Shown here: positions 43,421 through 56,369 of the stretch, piece by piece | Layout: every line of letters begins with the position of its first letter | Position numbering within the stretch: position 1 is the first letter of the stretch | Assembly (NCBI GenBank): GCA_019914995.1 | Contig: CM034126.1 | Span: 997,001-1,061,000 of the forward strand | DNA from: Acanthochlamys bracteata | Lineage: Eukaryota; Streptophyta; Magnoliopsida; Pandanales; Velloziaceae | Direction: 5' to 3' | DNA: 64,000 bases | Notes under the pieces: generated by a model | Databases searched by the model: none | Told to the model about the DNA's origin: nothing | Seen by the model: the letters and a program-made list of their open reading frames with translations, nothing else | Made by a program: the position numbers and the translations under genes

Positions 43421-46137
43421 TTATGTAATGTCTTCCTCGAGAGTTGCTTGTACATGATCAAAAGTATAACGACCAAGCCTTCCAATACGGAACAGGTTGA
43501 GAAGTTTTTTCGCTGCCACATTCAATCCTTCCTCATCCGATTCCACCTTCAAGTTAAATGCCTTGCGCAAGGCTCTAAACTGATCTTCAATTAACCTCTC
43601 CATGTTGAACTCATCTTTCAAGTTCCCTTCAAATGCCGACAGAGTTCTGTGAAGGGTTTTGCGAACATGCCTTACAACAAAGTCCTGAAAAGAGAAACAA
43701 ACAGAAAGTAAACATATACTTCCCGGAAAGAGAGAGGCCAAAAGATGTACATGAAGAGAGTACCTGTGTATGATCTGTTGCATATTGTCTCTTCCCCTTT
43801 TCAGGGGAGCTGGACTGAAACATGGCTGCCTCTTTGTGTTCCATACTCAATGACTCATCTGATGCAGGTTCAGTGATCTCCCAATGCCTAATGCATTTTG
43901 ATGTGTTCAGAATAGATAGAAAATAACGAGCAAGCTCCCAATTCCCAACAAATGAATCCTCAATTGCTCCTGCATTCGAAAACATATACTGATATGAAGG
44001 TATAGACAGCAGCAAGTAGGAATTTGAAATATAATACTACCTGTCAGAGCTAGTTTGGAGCCAACATCCTCATCAACAACTTCGGTATGTAGAATACCTG
44101 GTGTGTCCAAAACATATATGTTTGGATGACTGGCTATCTGTTGAAAAATGGTATGTTCATTCATTCAAGTCTAGCAACTTATTAAACAAGTAATATCAAG
44201 AGTTCTGTATGTAAAGACACTAGTACTATACTTAACATCAACTTAAAGTTCCAAAAAGATTTCAAGATCTTCTTCAAGTCATACACCTTTAGATGCCAAC
44301 CCACTTGAAAATATCTCTGGAGAACAATAGAAACCTTCTAACTAATTTTAGCATTGTTCCTAGTCTTTGATTTTGAGTGTGTTAAACTTCATTAAGCCTA
44401 TAGCCAACTAACTATCTAAGTTTTCTACTAATTCATCCAACAACATTACCTAGCTTTCTTGACATAGAGATACCAAGAAACATACACGTGGTTTCATCTA
44501 TCAAAAGAAATGTGTATGGTTCTTAGCTCTTAACTAAGTCTTGGGACAGATCCGAATATTTAGTCTTGGAATTACATTCTTCTTCTTCTTCTGTACATGA
44601 GCAGCCCTATATTAAACAATAACCAGTCATTGTCAGAATTTGCAAATTTACGCCATAAGCGTATCGAGCACTAAGCTGTAACAATCACCAACAGTTAAGT
44701 GAGTTTACAAATTCAGAAACTAGAAAGTGTATATGCATTTAGTGTTACCTTATAACCACTGATGTCTTTAGTCTCTCCTGGTCGTGGGCTCACAACTGCG
44801 TGCTTGAGTTTCCCCTTCTCTTGCAGTGGACAAAGTAGAAGTATATGACGATAGATGACAACCCAGTTAAGCAAGGTATTTGATGATTCTTTGAGGAGGC
44901 TTCAATTTGATACCTTCTGCTCCAATCCTTCCAATTTGGTGCATTCGATTGGCAATGGCTGACTTGCCAACATTAGGAATGCCTACCAGCATTACTGTTG
45001 CAGTATAATCATGCTCTCCAACCTTCAGCTCTCTGATCCTTGTTCGTACAACATTCAAGAGCTGAATGAAACAAAACATTGCAACTTACTGACATGGCTA
45101 TATATGTATACTCAAGACAAAATTTTAAATACTTCTGGAAAATACAAAAAGGAACGATTAAATTGTCATTTACTATATTAAATTTATCACCTCATTGACT
45201 TTATCCTTGTTGTGGGAATTGACTTCCAAACAAGCAATGTTTTCTTTCTTCAAATGCTTCACCCATCTCTACAAGTAAACTATATAAAATCAAATGAAGA
45301 AAACAACATTGAAACAATAGTAGAATATATTAATAACCCAGCATATAATGAAAGAAGTACAATAAATTTTATAATTGGGTAAAAACTTCATAGAGTGAAG
45401 CTTTCAACCATCATTGCCCATCACAAAAATAAAATTCTAACTGTTAGTTGAGTTCTAGAAAGCATCAGAACCAAGGGAAAGGAACACCTCTGTTTGTTGA
45501 GAATCTGCTAGGTCGACCTTGTTCAGAACAACCAAGTGTTTTCTCAAATTCTTATCTAGTACTGGGAAATGATAAGCTGATGAGAATGGTATCTGAAGAG
45601 TGTAAGTTTACATTCAGTAAAGTTAAATCAGAAAACATAAGAAACATGCAACGAATATGTAGTTTGATAATTAAGAAAATGACAAAACATATCACAATCA
45701 TATCTGAACCCATATTGAAAAACAAAACCGTACGACTCATTATTCAAAATAATAACAAGAATACATCAATCACTACATAATTTTCTAACAAAACTATTCC
45801 TTTAAAATTAGAATCACCAACTAAAACGTGTCCGACTCATAAATAAATAATTCCATGCTTAATAGCCACTCATTTAAGATGCCACATCTCATCCAATTAT
45901 GTTATCACTCGTGTTTCAATTCACTCAGGAATTTCATCGAACAAGTCGTGGGTCTGATTACAAACAAGAAAGATAACTGTTTACCCTGGCGTCGCGGATT
46001 TCAAGAACGAGATCAACAAGAGGGACACGGTCCATGATGGCACGTGCTGCAGCGGCCATATGACGGCCGTGCCAAGCACCGCTGGAAGCCTTAACCGCCT
46101 CACCCACCCGCCGTGCAAGCGAATTGACACCGTTCAT
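43421..46137 (-). CDS. SIN2: mitochondrial DAR GTPase 2 / SHORT INTEGUMENTS 2 type
   Basis: A YlqF/MTG1-type GTPase with circularly permuted G motifs; relatives assist mitochondrial ribosome assembly, and Arabidopsis SIN2 affects ovule integument growth. Exons: 45985-46137, 45488-45592, 45191-45268, 44914-45061, 44749-44819, 44041-44137, 43764-43969 and 43421-43684, giving 373 residues (Arabidopsis SIN2 is about 386). Exon 1 ends exactly at the name-giving DAR triplet. G4 is NKVD at 75-78, G1 GIPNVGKS at 139-146, and G3 DTPG at 196-199, so G4 precedes G1 as expected. The PRPGETKD stretch in exon 5 is the likely G2. The C-terminal domain carries RHVRKTLHRTLSAF and LLNLFRIGRLGRYT. The N-terminus is basic, in keeping with mitochondrial import. 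The exon 5 acceptor GCAAG|AGAAG was chosen to keep frame and the EKGKLKH block. The gene appears intact. Confidence 0.94.
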
Positions 46138-47121
46138 TTTCGCGCCAAAATAACCAAACAGACATCACCAGGGGCTAATTTATGTAAGGCAGAAAATGGG
46201 CTACTTGGGCTGGGCCTAGTTTAAGAATACGACACCATTAACTTTTCAACAACGTAACAACATAGGTTTTTTTGGTACAAACAAAAAGTGCATATTTGAT
46301 AGTTTAAATAAAACGAACTATAGATCAATAAAAAATAAAAGATCCCACCCAAGAGTGAAAGGCTCGAAGAAATATGTTGCTGTGGGAATACTTAAAAAAA
46401 CTTTAATGCATAATAAGTGTTTGGAATTTTGAAAGAGTAAAAAAGGTTGATTTTGGAAGGATCACCTTGAAAGCTAGATATTCTTCAACTGTTTTAAAGA
46501 AATTAGCTAACAACTTGCTTTAGATTAATTCTTCAGAAGGGGAAAAAGATAAAAAATTGATCAGAAAAGTAAAGTTTTTCTTTCACTAATACCTTCAGTA
46601 AGGTGTTTCTTCAAGCACCCTTTCTTTTCAACTAAAGATTAACCGGCCCTACAAGGTTCGAATAAAATTTGATCATAAATAAGGCATAACAAAATATTTC
46701 ATTCTCATATACTTCTAAAATAAGACAGATAACAGCTAGTTGGCACTTATCATAAAGACCTTGATTGGAACTAAAACAAGACGCAATATTTCATAGATAT
46801 CAAAATATGATCGCACGACTTTGCAATATTCTTTTCTATATTACGTAGCCCCAAGCGGCGTCTTCACCAAGTACATAGTAGAAGTTCATAGGCAGTGATA
46901 AGTTGCTAGTTTAGCAGCTCCAGGAACTCACAGTAAGAGCAGATCATTCTGTTCACATTTTATTCCTTACTATAAAATGGCAGGTATATATTACCCCTTG
47001 GGCGATGTTAAAAGGCCTCAACCCCAATGCCCTGCTCTATACTATGACTTTGGTGATAAATTCGAGGGCTGCCCCTCGAGTTTTAAGGAAATTGTTGCTC
47101 TTGATCCCAGTTGGATAATGT
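46138..47121. other. SIN2 promoter and NAC 3' region
   Basis: About 980 bases between two minus-strand genes. The left part upstream of 46137 is the SIN2 promoter, without a clear TATA box. The right part (about 46850-47121) is the likely NAC 3' untranslated region. No repeat ends are seen. Confidence 0.45.
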
Positions 47122-49292
47122 TCACTTGACGTAAATCAAGCTTTCCTCCTGCAGCCACAAAGAGAACTCATCTTCACTAGCTTGACGGCAAATGGGAGGA
47201 GTTGACATCCAAGTTTCATGAGCTGTCAGTAAAAATCATACCGGTGTCGGAAATATTGTCAATTGAAATTAGCTCAAATATAAGAAACCATCTCAGAAAT
47301 TTAAAGATGACAATTACCACTCAACGGTTGATTCATATATGTTGCTTGATTCCATCCAATGGTTTGTTCATTCATCTGTTCTTCAATGTTGTACATGCCC
47401 ATGAAATGCATTGGACTTGAAAAAGGTTCCAGGTATCCATTATCATTCATATCATCAGTAATGGAAGAGTCTTCTGTCAGGCTTGCATAGGATGAAACAG
47501 GAGAGATGTTGCATGGAGGACGCATCTCTGCTGCATTGGCAGACTCCTGAAATGCCATGTCAGAAAATATACCTTCTTGGAGTAAGAAAGACTGCAAGAA
47601 GTTGGAGCTGCTTTAGAATATTCGAACTAAGAAGAACCATTAACCTATATCTAGTAATCTATTAAGCCATTAAATTCAACACTATAAAGCATCCAATAAG
47701 AACTAATTCCTCTTTTACCTGTGGGATATTGAATTGACTATTTGAATCACGAATGTTCACCTGATCATTGTGCATAGGCATGTCTACCAAAGAAGAGGTG
47801 GTTGTTGCCGATGCGCATGAACCTGTAGACATATAGTTTGCTTTGGGTGAACTATTCCTCAATACATTGTTTGATTCTTTTCTGGAGCAGAGATCATTAA
47901 AGGCTGAGGAAAGAGCCCTCTTAGCTCGGGGTTCTTCTTGTGCTTCTCCAGTCTTTAGCCCATATTCATGTCGCTTGACCACGCGACATAAAGCAAAAGC
48001 TCCCTGAGTGGGATAAACATTTTCCATAATTGTTGCAGTAAGCTACCTCTTAGATGTAAAGTCATGCAAAGAACAAAAGAAGGAATTTTTCTTACCACAA
48101 AGTTGCAAGATCCTGGAGAAGCATCATCACACAAACGATACTCATGCATCACCCAGTCAGTTCTTTGACCTGCTGGAGCTCTTCCACGGTAGAATACTAG
48201 TGTTTTTCTGAGAGCTGTGACAGAGCGCTCACAGGTAACTCTACGATCTTTACCTGTGGCTTTCCAATAACCAGATTCTGTGGCTCTGTTTGTCCGAGAG
48301 CCATTGGGATATTTGCGATCTCGTGGGCAAAAGAAAAACCATTCCATGTCACGCTTAGGCAGGAAAGATTTGTCTGCTTCAGCAGCACACCTTTTTAGAC
48401 AATTTTACTTAAATTGCTTCTAGCGTTTTACATCAATTATGAACAAGAAAGCACTGAGAATTTCAAAAGCTATGACCTACACAAAACTTAGACATCTATG
48501 ATGCAGACAGACTTAGAGTCATATGATATCTTTATCAAAGTTTCCACTAATGAGAAGATGTTGCTCATATAAGCTAAAGGACAAATCAAGTAGCAAATGC
48601 AAAACTTCATAGTAGGCATTACTTTTTCTGAAATCCTCTCTAGGTTAACTTTTGGTAAAATAGCTAGATGCTCGTGAATGACACACCTTCCAAGTGCTGC
48701 TAAAGGCCATGAGAAATGTTTTATTTTTGGCCTCCACGCAGCAAAGTGAACTTGCAAAAGTTAATGTGGCAAGTAATCTCTATATTCTTGAGAAGTTTTT
48801 CCTGGTACTTTTTTCACTCTCCTTTCGTTCACACATCTAAAATGGAAAATGTCCTTAGCAACCACGAGTATAGTTCGTTCATACAAGTCTTACTCAACTT
48901 TTATGGAGCTAACGCAAAAGTTGCAATGAGAACACCAAAAGTTGCAAAGATAACGACAAAAAAACTCACAGGTGCTTTACTTGAGAAACACAAACGAATT
49001 TTGCAGGATATGAGTACGAGATGTTCAACATTTTAACCAGAATACTAGGAACCATGCTCATAATAAGAATGCCATCAAATCTTTTGAAGCATTTCAACAA
49101 ACATAATAGGTGCATGATACCTGGCAGCTCCCACGGATCAAATTTATACAGATCAATGACTGGAATGACTTCAAGCTCGATCTTTTGGCCATCCACTTTT
49201 CTTTTCAGATAATATCCAACCAATTCTTCATCAGTTGGATGGAAGCGGAAACCAGGAGGAAGAGTTGCCGAACTCATCATTTGATCGTACAT
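47122..49292 (-). CDS. NAC: NAC-domain transcription factor
   Basis: Exons 49121-49292, 48096-48373, 47719-48003, 47318-47591 and 47122-47222, all GT-AG, give 369 residues. The NAC domain spans roughly residues 10-165: [19 protein letters not shown] (A), [16 protein letters not shown] (B), [19 protein letters not shown] (C), [12 protein letters not shown] with [10 protein letters not shown] and DWVMHEYRL (D), and [13 protein letters not shown] (E). The C-terminal half is Ser/Asn/Met-rich and acidic, a probable activation region, ending [13 protein letters not shown]. The domain resembles the ANAC071/ANAC096 group, linked in Arabidopsis to wound healing or abscisic acid responses, but this placement is only by memory. 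Exon 2 has tandem acceptors (GAAG and CAG three bases apart); the second gives the usual one-residue WELPxKSFLP linker. Intron 1 is about 750 bases. Confidence 0.94.
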
Positions 49293-49880
49293 CTATCAGA
49301 TATACCTAAAACAAACAATTCTAAACAAAAAAGAAAAAAACACTACCAGTAGTGATGGCAATTATGCACAGATGACCTACACTAGCTATCTGAATCATGA
49401 AGAACTAGCTAGATTGATTGCAACCTAGGTACCCATGCTGTACCTATTGAAGATTTGGAAAATCCAAAAGTAGAAGCTTTTCTCGATACGGTAGTTCTTC
49501 AACACCAAATAATATTCCCAGAGTATAGAAGCATTATTCACAGCTATCATTCTTCGCTCGAACTCAAACCTCTCAAAAGAAGAACTAATGAAACCACCCT
49601 CAATCTTCTTACACCAACTATATAAAAGTCTTTCTTACTAAAACCACTTAATTCCGGTTCAATTTAAAACAAGAAACCAGAATGTAAGAACAATAAAATG
49701 CAAGATCTTGAATGCAGAGAAAAATAAAACTCCGAAAAGATCGAGATTTTTCAAGAAATCTGGGAAGTTTAATGCGAAAGAGAAAGACCCAAGATTGGAG
49801 TTTGCTTGATTATTGTAGAGATTGAGAAAAATTGATGGAGAGGGAAGGGGGAGGGAGAGCTGATGCTGGGAGGGTGTTGG
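49293..49880 (-). promoter_or_regulatory. NAC leader
   Basis: About 560 bases of transcribed-looking sequence between a TATA box and the ATG, starting with a CT-rich stretch (about 49835-49862 on minus). It contains short upstream frames but no recognised product. A 5' untranslated intron is possible but not shown. Confidence 0.45.
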
Positions 49881-49882
49881 GT

Positions 49883-49890
49883 TATTTATA
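49883..49890 (-). promoter_or_regulatory. TATA box of the NAC gene
   Basis: TATAAATA on minus, about 20-30 bases before a CT-rich stretch suited to a transcription start. It is the best TATA-like site upstream of 49292. Confidence 0.6.
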
Positions 49891-49899
49891 CGCTCGAAA

Positions 49900-52862
49900 G
49901 AACGTTGGTAGCACGCGAATTAAATTAACCGAAAGGGTTGGGAATTTCTTCATTGGAGGCCCGGAGTGGTAGCTACTGTATGTCCCACTAGAATGGCGCG
50001 AAACTTTCACACTACAGAAACACAAAATAATTTATTAATTTTTAATTTTTCTTTGCCTTCTTTTAAGTTTCTTTATGCTTTTTTTTAACTCAAAACGAAA
50101 GTTTAGGATATTACTTTTTATTTTGTTGAATTTATTTTCAATGGGATAATTCTACTTTTTTTAATTTTACATGTGGCAAAGCTTACATATGAAATGATAG
50201 TCTCTTTATAAGACTGATGATAATAATTTGAATGTGGAATATTTAGAGTTTGTCTTATACAGAAAGTAATTGAGAAAATAAATTATTTAAATAAAAAATA
50301 TTTTAAAAAATATTTAAAATTTTAAAATAATTTTATTTTTCAAACTCCATTTCCTCCTACCGATTTTTAATTTGAATTATTTTAAATGTTTCGGACGTTA
50401 TTTGAAAGAGCTATCAACCGCTTCTTATTTTAATTTTTTATTATAAATTTTTTTATAAAATGTTATAAAATATTTTTTAAAATTTAGAAAATATAAAAAA
50501 TATCTATATTATAAAATTTTATTACTAATTATTAATATTATTTTTTAAATAAAAATAAAACTTTTTTTAAAAATAAAATATTTTTTATAAAAAAACTTTA
50601 TTTATAAGCGTTCATGACATCTCTCAATTATCACTTGACTTTAACTTTTATTTGCATAACGAATTTACTTTCACTAATAGTTCACACTATATATTTTAAC
50701 TATGATTTTTTTTACTTTTATGAGACTCTAATTTTTTCTGAATTTTCTTTCTAGAATTAAATCGGCGAAACTGACTTAAAAAAATAGAAAGATCGCCTTT
50801 ACTGCGTGCAATATATTAACAATTCGCTTCTCATAATCTACTTTCTAACAGCAGCTAGTCAAGATTGAAGAAAAAAATTAATGGAGGTTGGCCTGTTGGG
50901 AGTGTTAGGCGCTCTATTTCATTTCAATTTACAATTTTGTTTTAATTTTTAGTTTAGAGTATATTTTCTAAATAATTTTATAGTTTCTTAATTTGAAAAA
51001 TAGAAATAAATTATATCTATATATATATAGTTTATAGACACAAACTCACAAGAGCAATATATTAGGTATTTAAAAATATTTATACAAAATATTTTTATTA
51101 TATTAAATATATAAATTTATTTTTTTTATTTAAAAATTTTAACATATTATTAATAATTTATTAAAAAATATTTTTAAATGCTGCTATACGCAATCTCAAA
51201 TGCGGCTTTTACGGAACTATTTGGTTTAGCTTTTTATTTTATATTTTTTATAAGTATTTAGTAAATTTATTTAAAATTTAGAAAGTATAAAAAATTTTAT
51301 ATAGTAAAATTTTTTTAACGCTTATTTTATTAAATTTTTAAGATAAAAAAATAAAATTTATTTTTCTAAAAAAATATATAATCTCTATTTAAAAATTTTA
51401 ATTTCAGAAGCTTTTTTAAATGCTGTCTTTAGTGCCCTAATTTCTAAACCTTAAATCCTAAAACCCTAAAACTTCTTAAAAAGTACTACAAAAAATGAGT
51501 CCTTTTCCACGGTCGTAGCAAAAGAAAAAGGAAACATAATGATGGAATCCAGTATATATATATTTTTTTGTCAGAGAAATAAAGCTGTAAATTAATAATC
51601 TTTCTTCTAAATCATGGCCTTATCATCAACCACTAACAAACATATCATAAGTTCTACTTGCTTACACTTTCACTGGAAAATTAAGAAGAATGAAATGATC
51701 CTTTGACTAAATTCAATTTTTATAAATCATATATTACTATCTAATGCACGCATTGTAGATCCCCAATGGGCTGCTTTAGTTGCAATAAAATAAAATTTTA
51801 GAATTTTTTTTTATAAATAAGTTTGAAGTTTTATATTTGACTGTATTTAAAAATAAATCTAAAAGTATTTTTTATTTTGTTTAAAAATGAATCTCAAAAA
51901 TATTTTAACGAGAAACAATGTGTTTGAAAAGAATTGAACTCTTTATAAAACAAGTTACTATTTGAGAGTATTTATAGAATAAAAAGTTTCTACGTTACAA
52001 AATATTATTTTTTTAATTAAAAATAGATCTTATTTTTTTAAAAATTTAAAATATTTTTTGTTCTAAATTTTTTAAAAAGTACTCCAAAACAACAGAATGA
52101 TTTTAGCTAAATATGTATATGGATATCATTATTTTTGTGACATGGCATGCACTAGTGCTTACATTATGTTGGTTATAAAGAATTGAAGAGGCAACTTTAG
52201 ACCTACTACACAACTTGAACAAGAAGAAGAAAGTGTGTTTTGGAAGACTAGACTGGAAACTAAAAAGTTCAGTCCAGTCATTCTCATTAAGGTATGAATG
52301 CTTAAAGATGAAAAAGTCTCTACAAAAGCAAAAACTATATACCTATAAAGGAAAATAAAAATAAAAAATAAGACCCCAAATTTTGTATTCACTAGAAAAG
52401 AAAGAAATAATTAAGATCTTGGAGTCCTTAGGAGACTTTCTTTTTTACAAAAATAGTTTTTTAATTTATATATCTTTAATAGCTACTTAAAATATTTATT
52501 TAAAAAATTAAAACTTATAAAAAATTATTTATTATATTTTTATTATTACTTATTTTTATTATATTCTTTAAAATAAAAAAATATTTATTTTTAAAAAAAA
52601 TAAAAATATATTATAAAATTTTAAAAATTTTATTTCAATTAACAACAGGACAAGAAAGACGAAGCCTGTGTTGCAGTGCATGTAAAGCAAAAGCTGCCAA
52701 AACTCAAAAGAAAGAGATGGCGTAAGGATTGTGTGACCCATAGACGAGAATCCATTGCAAACAAACACATCATTTTCCACGTGAACTGCTCCTGATCCGT
52801 CCCGTAAGGAAAAATCAATTTCACATTTTAGAGATCCCTGCTGTTTCTCATGCCTGTTACGT
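49900..52862. other. AT-rich gene desert with MITE-like units
   Basis: After the NAC promoter come decayed AT-rich units resembling family C at about 50400-50625, 51215-51430 and 51940-52095. 51429-51473 has several CCCTAAA-like words. A more balanced patch at 52640-52860 carries overlapping minus frames of 103 and 61 codons that match nothing I know; it may be a gene fragment. Confidence 0.45.
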
Positions 52863-53156
52863 AAGGTTAAAATATCCATAACTAAGTTTTATAAAAATAA
52901 AAAATAAGAAATAAAATTTTTTAAAAAATAAAATAAAATAAAGTTCAATATTTATATTTTGATAGATTTTAAAAATATATTAAAAATTAAAAAATATAAT
53001 TATATTAAAAAGTGTTTAAATAAAAAAATTAAAACTGAAGTTTCAAATATAAAAATAAAATTTTGAGTTTCTTATTTAATTAAAATATATAAATTATTTA
53101 AAACTCAAAATCTAACAAAAAAAAAAATAAAATTATGGACATTTAAAATACACCCT
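52863..53156. repeat. MITE family B copy, ends decayed
   Basis: The interior (aaagttcaatatttatattttgatagatttta, then aagtgtttaaataaaaaaatta) follows the copy at 54469-54775. The right end is ATTTAAAATACACCC, a worn form of the family terminus. Confidence 0.65.
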
Positions 53157-53454
53157 TAACATCAAAAGAGCCGGCTTAAGATGAAACTTTTATCTAAAGG
53201 TATAGCTTATATGATATTAGAAATTTAATCCAATTCAAAATTTTAAACTAATAACTCTAAAACTCGCTACTATATAAATTAATTTTATTTTATTTTTTTA
53301 TTCGTACAAAACTAATCTAATTCATTTTTTATACTTAGCAAATTTTTTTTTCAAAAATGACTTATTTATATCTTTTTTCTAATTTGAGCACCGCATCTCA
53401 ACCAAAAATCTTTAAAGTCTAACTTGTTGTCACCACTCAGTATGTGCAGACTTA

Positions 53455-53714
53455 GGGGGCGTTTGGGATTGCTTATGAAATAGAACTTTTGTGAAATGAA
53501 GGATATTTTTGTCTTTTTTGAAAAACGAGCTTTATTTTTTTTACTTCTAAAAAAATAATAAAAATATGCAATAAAAAGATCTCACTCTGTAGAATTTTTC
53601 TATACTTTCTAAATTTTTAAATAAATTTTTTATATATTTATAAAATATGTATTGAAAAACGTAAAATAGAGAATTGAAAAGTTGGGTTGGGGGAAAGCAA
53701 AGCCAAACACCCCC
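53455..53714. mobile_element. MITE family C, best-preserved copy
   Basis: Ends GGGGGCGTTTGGGATTGC and AAGCCAAACACCCCC are inverted repeats flanked by TTA (53452-53454 and 53715-53717). The 260-base interior holds the core shared with 39850-40105. The TTA duplication again points to a Harbinger-type origin. Confidence 0.82.
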
Positions 53715-53775
53715 TTATAACCGGAGTTATGGCGCTCTTAATCTGGTCACAATGCTGCCAATGAAAGCCATATGG

Positions 53776-54003
53776 GTGCGTTCGGTAATACAGTGATTTT
53801 TCAACTTTTTTTTATTTCATATTTTTTAATATATATTTTATAAATATTAAAAAATTTTATTTAAAACTTTAAATAGTATAGAAAAATTTTACATAATAAG
53901 ATCTTTTTATTATTTTTTATAAATAAAAAATAAAAATATTTTTATTTTAAAAAAATTTTATTTCATAAATAATTCCAAACTCACCCCGTTCGAGAACGCA
54001 GCC
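53776..54003. repeat. MITE-like unit, partly inverted relative to family C
   Basis: Opens GGGTGCGTTCGGTAAT and closes GAGAACGCAGCC. The interior contains a reverse-complement-like form of the family C core (aatatatattttataaatattaaaaaattttattt). Ends match only roughly. Confidence 0.5.
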
Positions 54004-54468
54004 GAATTATCAATGCCACTTGCTAAGGAGTTGTAAACTTGTAACCTCGGAAAAGTTAATTTAACATAAAGATGTTATCTAAACGTTTGGTTTATATATT
54101 AGAAAGTTTAATCGAATAAAACATTTAAACTAACAAGTGTAGAATATATTTATATGAATTATCTTTTATAATGGTTTTTTATCTAGACAGAATTAATTTA
54201 ACTCATTCTTTATAGCTTCAATTTCACTCGAACCGTAACTTGCTTTACTTATTTCAATAATTATCCATTTTTATATCCACGTAAATAATTTCTTCCACAA
54301 GTAAGGTTTAGGTAATGTTTGGAATTAATTTTTATCAATTTTTTATTTTAATTTTTTATTTCATATTTTCAATAAATTATGCATAATATTTTATAAAGTT
54401 TTTAATTTTAGTAAATATAAATAAATTATATATTATATTAAAAAAATTATTTTTGAAAATATCTCTAA

Positions 54469-54510
54469 GAGCGTGTTTTAAATGTCCGTAATTGAATTTC
54501 GTGAAAGTGA

Positions 54511-54541
<31 letters not shown>

Positions 54542-54775
54542 TTTTTAAAAAATAAAATGAAAGTGCAGTTCAATATTTATATTTTAATAAATTTTAAAAG
54601 TGTGTTAAAAATTGAAAGATATAGTTGTATTAGAAAGTGTCTAAATAAAAAAGTTAGAATTGAAGTTCGCATATAGAAGTAGAGTTTTAAATTCTTTATG
54701 TACTTGAAACATATAAACTGTTCAGAACTCAAAATTTAAAAAAAAAATAAAATTATGATCGTTTGAAACACGCTC
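54469..54775. mobile_element. MITE family B, well-preserved copy
   Basis: Ends GAGCGTGTTTTAAATG and CGTTTGAAACACGCTC are near-perfect inverted repeats, flanked by TAA (54466-54468 and 54776-54778). The 307-base interior is the reverse complement of the type seen at 31084-31377 and 39039-39323. Confidence 0.87.
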
Positions 54776-56100
54776 TAAACATCCGCAAGTAAGAAATTGG
54801 TGTAATTATTTTGCGCGACAAGAATAAAACAACTTTTGTAGGAAAAGGTCAATATACTCTTAGGCGAAGTTACAAAGACATATTTTGTTCATCACTTGGA
54901 ATTATTCGAACCAAAAACAAAAATAAAAAAAAAAAAAAGAAAAAAAAAAGAAAGAAAAAAAGAAAGGCGAGTCATGGCAAAATAATTGAGAAAAAAAGTA
55001 TTATTTTACTTTTACTGAATATAAAAAAATTTATCTGAATCAACTTTCGGCGAGTGTACTTTTATTTGTCTCCGGATGCTGCACCAACGGATCTCTTCAG
55101 TTTTTATTTATTTATTTGTTTATTCATGATGACTTTGAACCAAATATATAAACTATCTAACAATAATTTTCTTCTCTTTCTCCGTTTGTCTTTCCAATTC
55201 AAATTAATTAAAAAAAATTGCTTACCGATTTTGGTTTGATCGATAATATGGGGTGTAGCGCGTTTCGTATTATCTTTCTAAAAAATATTTTTTAAATTTT
55301 ATATTTTTAGTATTTTTTTATAAATATTAAAAGAATTTATTTATAATTTAGAAAATATAAAAAAATTATTATTTATTAGTATTATTTAATATAAAAAAAT
55401 ATTTTTCGTTTAAAAAAATTTATTTTAAAATCACTTCTAAACATCCTTAATATTTGAATGTATGTGGAGAAAAGATTACAGAGCGATTTTAAAAATACTT
55501 ATAAAAAATTGTTAAAATAAAAAATATTTATTTTATTTTGATGAATAAATTTTATTATTTTAATTTCAAAATAAATAAAAGTAAGTAATAAAATATAAAC
55601 TTATTTATTAAATATTTTAAATAAAACTTATTAATTATCATAAAAAATAATTAAAAAACAAAAAATTAGTAAAAATATTTTAGAATAGACAACCAAGCAG
55701 CCACTGCGTCCGAAAACATTGACCAAGAGCCATTCTCATAGATTCAAAGCGCATGTCGGTTTCAATTGATGTATTATTTCACACACGGAAAAGAAATTTT
55801 AAGCTGATTCGAGATAGTTTGAATTTCTTATTATATCAAATTTAATGAAATTGAAATTTTTTTGAAGCTCTCACAAACTGCAGTAGTACTTAATTTAGCA
55901 ACTAATAATAATTGGAAAAAAAATCAAAGGAAGATAGGAAGTTAATCGCATGATCAAATAGTAAGTGAACAAGCATTTAATAGCTTATCGTAGTTAATGG
56001 AATCATTTAATCAGCTATTAAAAAAGCAAGTAATTGCATCATCATTATCTTGATAATTAAATAAATACATGCATGCAATTTAAATTTCCTTAGTACAAAC
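54776..56100. other. AT-rich spacer
   Basis: An A/G homopurine tract at about 54922-54966 makes a Lys-rich frame that is not a gene. Decayed MITE-like units lie at about 55250-55445 and 55480-55690. Nothing else is seen. Confidence 0.45.
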
Positions 56101-56369
56101 CTAAGTAGGCCGCGGCCCAATTTAGGCCTAGTTTTATTTAAAAGATCGAAGGCCCATTATTTAAGTCATGAATGAAGAAAGAACACAGAAACTGATCACC
56201 GATCCCAAGGGTTAATATGTAATTAACTCTCCAACAACACCAATTTATTAATATTTGAAACGGCAATCATGTTATATTTCCAACAAAAAATCATCACAAA
56301 TATATAAGCTTTTATTGATTATTATTATCGAATCGATCGGGATAACAAAATCGAAACCCCAACAATAAA

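Noticed and set aside
17079..49292. an abscisic acid or stress gene cluster (PYL, LEA, U-box, NAC, ALMT relic)
   Set aside because: These are common families, scattered over 30 kb among unrelated genes, with independent promoters; co-location by chance is the simpler reading.
52568..52879. 103-codon minus frame
   Set aside because: Composition is gene-like in its first half but no family came to mind; the tail runs into AT-rich repeat. Kept only as a mention in the spacer entry.
54811..55038. 75-codon Lys-rich frame
   Set aside because: Generated by the A/G homopurine tract at 54922-54966.
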